Assembly (NCBI RefSeq): GCF_029933015.1
Contig: NZ_JAOZOZ010000053.1
Location: forward strand, 1 to 11,010
Direction of reading: 5' to 3'
Length of the DNA stretch: 11,010 bases
Origin: Hydrogenimonas sp.
GTDB lineage: Bacteria; Campylobacterota; Campylobacteria; Campylobacterales; Hydrogenimonadaceae
The position numbers and the translations under genes were made by a program. A model generated the notes under the pieces. The model ran no database searches and had not been told where the DNA came from. It was given only the letters and a program-made list of their open reading frames with translations. Positions 1-4,776 of this stretch are shown piece by piece; positions within the stretch are counted from its first letter, which is position 1, and each line of letters begins with the position of its first letter.

Positions 1-213
1 AGATATCCGGCTGCGCTCGGTGACGTTTTGCGTGTCTATACGAGGCTGGTGGAAAAAAGAAAAGCCTCGATCACGCTTCTTCAGCGGGTCGAGAAAGACG
101 GTAAGACACTTTTTGAAATGACGATCCGGCTGGCCTTCTTGAAGGAGGGCAGACCGGTGAAGATCCCGGATTCGGTCTATTCGGTCATCTCTGCATGGGA
201 GAGTGGCATATAG
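1..213 (+). CDS. Acyl-CoA thioesterase, YbgC-like hotdog fold (3' end only)
   Basis: The first 70 codons are open to the left edge, so only the C-terminal half is present and the start lies outside the window. The visible protein has the beta-strand pattern of the end of a YbgC/4-hydroxybenzoyl-CoA thioesterase hotdog domain: a Tyr-Pro-Ala-x-x-Gly-Asp turn, then strands reading LRVYTRLVEKRKASITLLQR and FEMTIRLAFL, then a Gly-Arg-Pro-x-x-Ile-Pro ending like the Gly-Arg-Pro-x-x-Leu-Pro of this family. These enzymes hydrolyse short acyl-CoA or acyl-ACP thioesters in the cytoplasm. The catalytic Asp region near the N terminus is not in the window, so activity cannot be judged. The last 37 bp overlap the 3' end of the convergent gene on the other strand. 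The fold assignment is by pattern recognition; the exact substrate is unknown. Confidence 0.72.
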   Translation, partial: RYPAALGDVLRVYTRLVEKRKASITLLQRVEKDGKTLFEMTIRLAFLKEGRPVKIPDSVYSVISAWESGI

Positions 214-1454
214 GGAGTGGCTTCCTCCTCTTCGAAAGGCTCGATGATCTCCTCTTCGGGGAAAGGAATCTCTTTGGGGATGAAACGGTAAAGACCCGCT
301 TCGTAAAATCTGATCTCGTAATCGAGAGACCGATCGACGAAAACCTCTTTGGTCAGACGCTGTTCGCCCGTTTTGAGATTGAAAAGAGTGTCGATGCCGG
401 CGATCGTGGCGTAGTTGAGCCAGTTGAAGCGGATATCCTGTCGTACGAGGGCGACATTTTCCGTCAGGAACGGATCGGCCGAACCGATGGAGCTGGCGAT
501 GACCATGTTCTCTCTGTCGTGATACTGGGTCAGTGTCAGAAGCAGGGGCGAGTAGTTGATCTGCGTACTCAGGATCAGGATCGGTTTGAAATCGGCCAGT
601 GTGAGCTGCGAGAGAAAAAGGCTGCTCTTGACGACCGGTGTATTGAGAAACATGGTCGACTGGTTGAGATCTTCATGTTTCTCGATCAGCTCTTTGTAAT
701 AGCCGTTTTTTCCCAGTACGATCGAATCGTTGACATCCACGAACTCTGCGACGGTTTCCGAAAGCATTTTCGAAAGTCCCGATCTGTCGGAAACCGTCAC
801 GGTCGTGGCGTTGGATTCGACCATATAACTGAGTGTTTCGATCTGTTTTCGGTAGTCGATACCGCCAAAGAGAACCTGCTCGTTGATGCAGTCGATTCGG
901 TTTTTATGCAGTGTCGGTATGAAGAATTTCCCGGGCAGCAGCTGGTTGCACAGATAGTCCGCCCCTCTTTTCGTCACGGGGGCTACGATCAGATCGTAAG
1001 GGCCCGAAGAGGAGAGGTCCCGAAGAACCTTCTGAAGGCTCTCTTCCGATTCGTCCGGGACGGAATAGACCTCCATCTCGAAAGGAATACCGCGATCGAG
1101 AAGGTAGGCGAGTGCAGAATGGGTCGTCGAAACCGCATATTTTCCGATCACCTTTTTGGGAACGACGAAGGCGACCCTGAAAGCCGCGGCGCCGTAAACC
1201 CTCCCTTTGAGGTTGAAAAGCGCCATGTAGCTCTGCCGTTTGGCCATCAGCTCGGGATTTTCCGTCTTTCCCGATTTCGCCAGAAACGTAAAGATTTCGC
1301 CCTTTTCGAGTGCCTCCTGCAGCATCGCATCGTCATAGGGGGTCGGATCGAGATCGACGATGATCATCGTCGGAATCGGTATGGGCGAAAGGAGCTGACT
1401 CTGTCCCCAGAGGAAGATGTGTAAAAAGAGCAGAAGAGGCAATAACTTTTTCAT
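177..1454 (-). CDS. Exported protein of unknown function, possible type 1 periplasmic-binding fold
   Basis: This 425-residue protein starts at the ATG at 1454, which overlaps the TGA of the upstream glycosylase as ATGA. A longer in-frame reading back to 1742 lies entirely inside that gene and is not credible. Residues 1-19 form a signal peptide: Lys2-Lys3, a Leu-rich core, then Trp-Gly-Gln-Ser. There is no lipobox Cys, so it is probably a free periplasmic protein. Residues 90-330 alternate beta-strands and helices (for example FRVAFVVPKKVIGKYA and GPYDLIVAPVTKRGADYL) in the manner of type 1 periplasmic ligand-binding or LpoA-like domains; this is inference from the pattern, not a recognised family. 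Two cysteines (169, 189) could form a disulfide. The tail (396-411) is Glu- and Pro-rich. No catalytic motif is visible. Pairing with a DNA-repair gene gives no clue to function, and the 3' end overlaps the convergent thioesterase gene. Confidence 0.75.
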   Translation of the reverse strand: MKKLLPLLLFLHIFLWGQSQLLSPIPIPTMIIVDLDPTPYDDAMLQEALEKGEIFTFLAKSGKTENPELMAKRQSYMALFNLKGRVYGAAAFRVAFVVPKKVIGKYAVSTTHSALAYLLDRGIPFEMEVYSVPDESEESLQKVLRDLSSSGPYDLIVAPVTKRGADYLCNQLLPGKFFIPTLHKNRIDCINEQVLFGGIDYRKQIETLSYMVESNATTVTVSDRSGLSKMLSETVAEFVDVNDSIVLGKNGYYKELIEKHEDLNQSTMFLNTPVVKSSLFLSQLTLADFKPILILSTQINYSPLLLTLTQYHDRENMVIASSIGSADPFLTENVALVRQDIRFNWLNYATIAGIDTLFNLKTGEQRLTKEVFVDRSLDYEIRFYEAGLYRFIPKEIPFPEEEIIEPFEEEEATPYMPLSHAEMTE

Positions 1455-2107
1455 AACAATCCCTTGATGGTGAGCAGATCCTGATACGACTCTTTTTTGG
1501 CCGATGGATTGCGCAGAAGATAGCTTGGGTGGTAGGTCGGAACCAGTTTGAAGCTCCCCATATCGAGAACCGTACCGCGTATTTTCGTGATGCCTGTCTT
1601 GTCGCCTGTCAGATAGTGGTAGGCCGTCGCTCCGAGTGCGGCGATCACTTTGGGACGAATCAGTTCGATCTGTTTGTGTAGATAGGGCAGACAGGTATAG
1701 GCCTCTTCGGGGGTCGGTACCCGGTTGTTGGGAGGACGGCATTTGACGATGTTGGCGATATAGACTTCACTGCGGGGAATCTCCAGAACGTTTTCTATCA
1801 TTTTCGTCAAAAGCTCTCCGGCGCGGCCGACGAAAGGCCTTCCCGTCGTATCCTCCTGCGCACCGGGTCCTTCACCGACGAACATCAGCGCGGCATGGGG
1901 ATTTCCCTCGCCGAAGACCGTTTTGGTGCGCGTTTTGCTCAAAGGACATAGCTGACACTGGGAGACGATTTTCGCCAGGGCGTCGAGATCGTCGGGAAGT
2001 GCCGAAGGTGCGGCACTTCGTTTTTCGACAAGTGGCACATATTTGAAACCCAGCTGTTTGAGCTGATGGAGCCGTTTGAGCTGCAAAGCGTTATAGAGTC
2101 GATTCAT
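1451..2107 (-). CDS. udg: Uracil-DNA glycosylase, family 4 (iron-sulfur)
   Basis: This enzyme removes uracil from DNA (deaminated cytosine or misincorporated dUMP) as the first step of base excision repair. The 218-residue length is normal for family 4. Four cysteines (51, 54, 123, 139) in C-x2-C ... C ... C spacing match the [4Fe-4S] ligands. Motif 1 is GEGPGAQED (78-86), followed by the Gly-Arg-Pro-Phe-Val-Gly-Arg-Ala-Gly loop (89-97). The C-terminal leucine-loop motif is HPSYLLRN (193-200). The N-terminal 45 residues are a basic, helical extension before the catalytic domain. The start ATG at 2107 has no clear Shine-Dalgarno sequence. The gene's TGA overlaps the ATG of the exported protein, so the two are translationally coupled. 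Some relatives are annotated as phage-type DNA polymerase N-terminal domains because of shared homology, but a stand-alone protein of this size is a glycosylase. Confidence 0.93.
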   Translation of the reverse strand: MNRLYNALQLKRLHQLKQLGFKYVPLVEKRSAAPSALPDDLDALAKIVSQCQLCPLSKTRTKTVFGEGNPHAALMFVGEGPGAQEDTTGRPFVGRAGELLTKMIENVLEIPRSEVYIANIVKCRPPNNRVPTPEEAYTCLPYLHKQIELIRPKVIAALGATAYHYLTGDKTGITKIRGTVLDMGSFKLVPTYHPSYLLRNPSAKKESYQDLLTIKGLL

Positions 2108-2148
2108 AGGGGATAGTTTAGGTCAAAAGGGGTTAAAAAGAGGTTATA

Positions 2149-2166
2149 GGGACGCCGAAGCGTCCC
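2149..2166 (-). terminator. Rho-independent terminator candidate after the superoxide reductase gene
   Basis: A perfect 7-bp stem (GGGACGC/GCGTCCC) closes a four-base loop that reads TTCG on the minus strand, the very stable cUUCGg tetraloop. On the minus strand it is followed by TATAACC and then TCTTTTT (2136-2142). It lies about 100 nt past the superoxide reductase stop and just before the glycosylase gene, so it most likely ends the superoxide reductase transcript. The U-run is displaced by about 7 nt, which lowers certainty. Confidence 0.5.
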
Positions 2167-2191
2167 GAATGTGCAAATTCGTTAAGAGGCG

Positions 2192-2235
2192 GTGACGATC
2201 TGTTCCTCTTTCGAAAAACATATCGTCACTTTTTT
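2192..2235 (+). terminator. Hairpin with T6 tract on the plus strand
   Basis: GTGACGAT (2192-2199) pairs perfectly with ATCGTCAC (2222-2229). Directly inside, TGTT (2201-2204) can pair with AACA (2217-2220). Six T residues (2230-2235) follow at once on the plus strand, which is the layout of an intrinsic terminator for plus-strand RNA. No plus-strand gene precedes it: the neighbouring genes on both sides are on the minus strand. It could block antisense transcription, end a small plus-strand RNA, or act as a 3'-end hairpin of the minus-strand superoxide reductase message. Confidence 0.5.
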
Positions 2236-2268
2236 CCGTTTGATAAAATTCGGTCGTGAAGTGGTGCG

Positions 2269-2652
2269 TTACTTGACTTCGACTTCGACCGGATCGCTCT
2301 CCCAGAGGCCGTGCTTGGTGCAGTAGGCCATGGCTGTCAGTTTCAGTTTGTTGCCGGTCGGGACGATGTTGAAAGTCACTTCCGCATGCTCTTTCTGGTT
2401 GCCCAGGGTACCGGGTGTGAAAGTCGCCTGTCCGAGGAGAGTCTCTCCGTTCCAGAGCTGAATGTAGGCGATGTAGTGGTCGAAATCGTCCGGGTGGCTG
2501 TACTCGTTACCCATTTTGACCGTGACCGGGAACTTCTCGCCTTTTGTCGCCGTTTCGGCACAGTGTACGAACGGAGAGTGGCGGTCGATGTAATCTTTTT
2601 TGGCTTCTCTCTCTACAGTGTCGATGTCGACGTATCGGTTGATCTTAGGCAT
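2269..2652 (-). CDS. sor: Superoxide reductase, neelaredoxin type (class II)
   Basis: This protein reduces superoxide to hydrogen peroxide at a mononuclear non-haem iron in the cytoplasm, without making oxygen. The 127 residues match the single-domain neelaredoxin class: there is no N-terminal rubredoxin-like (desulforedoxin) domain. The Fe(His)4Cys ligands can all be assigned: His25, His53 and His59 (in YSHPDDFDHYIAYIQLW), and Cys111 and His114 (in YCTKHGLWE). The first-ligand loop reads Asp23-Arg24-His25-Ser-Pro, whereas the family usually has Glu-Lys-His-Val-Pro, so the Lys that helps superoxide binding is replaced by Arg. The start ATG at 2652 is preceded by a strong AAGGAGG ribosome site. 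The gene stands between two minus-strand units, with 159 bp upstream and 161 bp downstream. Its likely electron donor, a rubredoxin, is not in the window. Confidence 0.88.
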   Translation of the reverse strand: MPKINRYVDIDTVEREAKKDYIDRHSPFVHCAETATKGEKFPVTVKMGNEYSHPDDFDHYIAYIQLWNGETLLGQATFTPGTLGNQKEHAEVTFNIVPTGNKLKLTAMAYCTKHGLWESDPVEVEVK

Positions 2653-2691
2653 ATTGGCCTCCTTCTTTCGTGATTTGATTTTGTTATAAAG

Positions 2692-2697
2692 ATTGTA
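2692..2697 (-). promoter_or_regulatory. Possible -10 box for the superoxide reductase gene
   Basis: On the minus strand TACAAT (2697 to 2692) lies 39 nt before the start codon, inside an AT-rich stretch (2671-2760). A second AT-rich hexamer, TATAAC (2688 to 2683), follows closely. No good -35 box is seen, which is usual for sigma-70 promoters in Campylobacterota. No convincing Fur or PerR palindrome was found here. Confidence 0.35.
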
Positions 2698-2779
2698 GCA
2701 TCAAGGATGTTAAAGAAGAGAGATTTTGTCCGATTTGCTTGAATGGTTAAGTTTGAATTAATAAAGTAGCGGCGTGGAG

Positions 2780-2807
2780 GGAAGCCCGAAGGCTTCCATG
2801 TTTTTTT
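2780..2807. terminator. Hairpin at the end of the sdhABE operon, T7 on the plus strand
   Basis: GGAAGCC (2780-2786) pairs with GGCTTCC (2791-2797) around a four-base loop, CGAA on plus and TTCG on minus. It starts about 15 nt past the sdhE stop. On the minus strand the loop is the stable cUUCGg form and the stem is preceded by seven A, but no T-run follows it. On the plus strand the stem is followed by ATG and then seven T (2801-2807). It may therefore end the sdh message, block antisense RNA, or do both. Confidence 0.5.
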
Positions 2808-2811
2808 GAAA

Positions 2812-3771
2812 TCAGGCGAACTGGGTCTCGGCGACGTGATGCTGCAGACCGAGCTCTTTGGGATCGATACCCAGCGCCAGGCCAACGAGTTGGGGCAGGT
2901 GGAGTACCGGCAGGGCGATATCCCGTCCCATCTCTTTGGCGACGGCGTGCTGTTTGACGTCCATGTTGAGATGACAGAGCGGGCAGGGGGTGACCATCAT
3001 GTCCGCATTGTTGTCGATGGCGTCGAGCAGTGCCGTACCGGTCAGTCGGTTGGCTGTTTTGGGAGCCTGCAGGTCGGCGTGGAATCCACAGCATTTGTTT
3101 TTGCTTTCGTAATCGACGCTTTTGCCCTGAAGCGCTTCGATGAGGCGATCGAGAGAGTTGGGATTGTAGGGGTTTTCATGCATGTTGTATTTGCCCATGA
3201 ACTCTTCGGTCGTGAAAGCCTCTTCACCGCCGCCTTCTCCCACATCGGTTTCGATCAGTTTGTTGTTGTGCTTGTGGTGGATATGGCTGGGTCGGATGTT
3301 GTGGCATCCGTAGAATGCCGCGATATTGAAGTCGTTAAGCGGTTTTTCGACCTTTTCGGCCAGTTTGTCGAGACCGTAGTCGTCGATGATGGCGTAGAGG
3401 AAGTGGCGGACACTGCTGGTGCCTTTGTACTCCAGGCCCACTTCCGCCAGCTTTTCGTTGACCTGCGATTTGAGATCTTCGTCGTGGTCGAGGCGCTCTT
3501 TGGTCATGACGGTGTTGAGCTGGCACGTGTTACAGATCGTCACCATATCCAGCCCCTGTTTTTCGGCGTAGCAGATGTTGCGGGCGTTGAGGACCAGTGA
3601 GAGGAAATCGTCGAAATCCTGCAGGTGGCTCGCGCCGCAGCAGCTCGCTTCGTCAAGAAGCACCAGTTCGATACCCAGTTTCTTGGCGACCGCCATCGTC
3701 GACATCAACAGTTCGGGGGTCGATTCTCTCGCTGTACATCCGGTATAGAGTGCGTATTTAAGTTCTGCCAT
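2812..3771 (-). CDS. sdhE: CCG-domain subunit of type E succinate/fumarate:quinone oxidoreductase (SdhE/MfrE, HdrB-like)
   Basis: This subunit links the iron-sulfur protein to the quinone in type E succinate:quinone oxidoreductases and replaces a haem cytochrome. The 319 residues hold two CCG (cysteine-rich) domains like those of heterodisulfide reductase HdrB. Domain 1 has Cys12, Cys44-Cys45-Gly and Cys80-x2-Cys83. Domain 2 has Cys156, Cys227-Cys228-Gly and Cys263-x2-Cys266. By homology with HdrB these could bind unusual non-cubane [4Fe-4S] clusters. The gap between Cys156 and Cys227 is 70 residues, about twice the 31-39 usual for the motif; the extra part contains a His-rich run (HNIRPSHIHHKHNN, 157-170) and a Gly/Glu stretch. 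No transmembrane helix is present, so membrane contact would be through amphipathic segments. The ATG at 3771 follows a GGGGGAG ribosome site that begins at the sdhB stop, 12 nt upstream. Order and motifs match mfrE of Wolinella and Campylobacter. Confidence 0.88.
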   Translation of the reverse strand: MAELKYALYTGCTARESTPELLMSTMAVAKKLGIELVLLDEASCCGASHLQDFDDFLSLVLNARNICYAEKQGLDMVTICNTCQLNTVMTKERLDHDEDLKSQVNEKLAEVGLEYKGTSSVRHFLYAIIDDYGLDKLAEKVEKPLNDFNIAAFYGCHNIRPSHIHHKHNNKLIETDVGEGGGEEAFTTEEFMGKYNMHENPYNPNSLDRLIEALQGKSVDYESKNKCCGFHADLQAPKTANRLTGTALLDAIDNNADMMVTPCPLCHLNMDVKQHAVAKEMGRDIALPVLHLPQLVGLALGIDPKELGLQHHVAETQFA

Positions 3772-3783
3772 TTTGTCTCCCCC

Positions 3784-4767
3784 TTAGAATTTGACTTTCG
3801 ATGAAGATTTGACCAGCGTCTGAATCTCATCGAGGTTTTTGGATTTGGGCATGTTCCACGGCATGACGATCTTGCCCTTCTTGAACATCGCGATCGCTTC
3901 GGGCAGGTGCTTGAGAACACCGATGTTGCCTTCGGAGTAGCGTACCAGTTCCCCTTCGTCGAGGATACCGTGTTTGATGATGGAGTGTTTGAAGCCGACG
4001 GCATGGCGTGTGGCCACGTTGTCCTGGGCCAGACCCTCTTCGAAGAGCTGGTTGTGCAGTTTCGTGATCTTTTCGATCGGGTTGACATCTTTCGGGCACG
4101 CTTCGGCACATTCGAAACACTTGACGCAGTCCCAGACGCCCGGGCCCATCTCCCGGACCGTTTCGAGGCGGTCGGTTTTGGCGGTGTCGCGGACATCGGC
4201 GTTGAATCGGTAGGCTTTGGCGAACTGCGCCGGTCCGAAATACTCTTCGTTGACTTCGACCACGGGGCAGGCGTAGTAGCAGCTGCCGCACTGGATGCAG
4301 TAGTCGGCTTCCAGCAGCTCTTCGGCCTCTTTCGGAGAGACCTTGATCTCCTCTTCGGGATGCTCGTCGATCTCGGCTTCCAGGTAGGGCTTGAGCTGCG
4401 CGTGCTTTTTCCAGAAGTCGCTGCGGTCGATGATCATGTCCTTGACGACGCGCTTCTTGCTCTGGGGCTCCAGAAGCAGCGTATCGGTCTGGAAAATGTC
4501 GACCAGTTCCCATACGTTCTGTTTGCACGAAAGGACCGGTTTGCCGTTGACCTTGATGGCGCAGGCGCCGCAGATGCCGTGGCGGCAGCTCCGTCGGTAG
4601 CTGAAACTTCCGTCGAATTCCCATTTGATGCGGTTGAGGATATCCAGGACCAGCTCGTCCTTGCCCACTTCCATCTCGTAGGTTTTGAAGTAGGGCAGAA
4701 AATCGGTTTCCGAATTGAAGCGGAATGTTTTGAATGTCAGTTTTTTCGTAATGCGTTCTGTACTCAT
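3784..4767 (-). CDS. sdhB: Succinate dehydrogenase/fumarate reductase iron-sulfur subunit, type E (SdhB/MfrB)
   Basis: This subunit carries electrons between the FAD of SdhA and SdhE. The N-terminal [2Fe-2S] domain has Cys61, 66, 69 and 81 (SCRHGICGACA and a later Cys). The C-terminal ferredoxin domain has Cys157, 160, 163 and 167, then Cys214, 217, 220 and 224 (CVKCFECAEACP). In ordinary SdhB/FrdB the last motif has three Cys (C-x5-C-x3-C) and holds a [3Fe-4S] cluster; here Cys217 is added, so a second [4Fe-4S] is expected, as described for Sulfolobus type E enzymes. The window's own FrdB keeps the three-Cys form. At 327 residues it is longer than FrdB because of a C-terminal extension of about 95 residues. 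I chose the ATG at 4767 because AAGGA lies 6 nt before it; the TTG at 4773 would abut that site. It begins 9 nt after the sdhA stop. Confidence 0.9.
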   Translation of the reverse strand: MSTERITKKLTFKTFRFNSETDFLPYFKTYEMEVGKDELVLDILNRIKWEFDGSFSYRRSCRHGICGACAIKVNGKPVLSCKQNVWELVDIFQTDTLLLEPQSKKRVVKDMIIDRSDFWKKHAQLKPYLEAEIDEHPEEEIKVSPKEAEELLEADYCIQCGSCYYACPVVEVNEEYFGPAQFAKAYRFNADVRDTAKTDRLETVREMGPGVWDCVKCFECAEACPKDVNPIEKITKLHNQLFEEGLAQDNVATRHAVGFKHSIIKHGILDEGELVRYSEGNIGVLKHLPEAIAMFKKGKIVMPWNMPKSKNLDEIQTLVKSSSKVKF

Positions 4768-4776
4768 ACCCAATCC

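Noticed and set aside
195..1424. Plus-strand open frame of 409 codons opposite the exported protein
   Set aside because: The minus-strand frame has a signal peptide, coupling overlap and fold-like pattern, while the plus frame has none.
1455..1742. N-terminal extension of the exported protein back to 1742
   Set aside because: It lies wholly inside the glycosylase gene and would hide the signal peptide in mid-protein. The ATG at 1454 with ATGA coupling is far better.
2144..2221. 25-codon minus-strand frame between the superoxide reductase and glycosylase genes
   Set aside because: It has no ribosome site and is made up largely of two hairpin sequences, so the frame is likely accidental.
2653..2811. 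Peroxide or iron regulator box before the superoxide reductase gene
   Set aside because: The region is AT-rich, but no palindrome close to known PerR or Fur sites could be found by eye.
4768..4773. Longer sdhB start at a TTG (4773)
   Set aside because: The AAGGA site directly abuts this codon, leaving no spacing; the ATG at 4767 has normal spacing of 6 nt.
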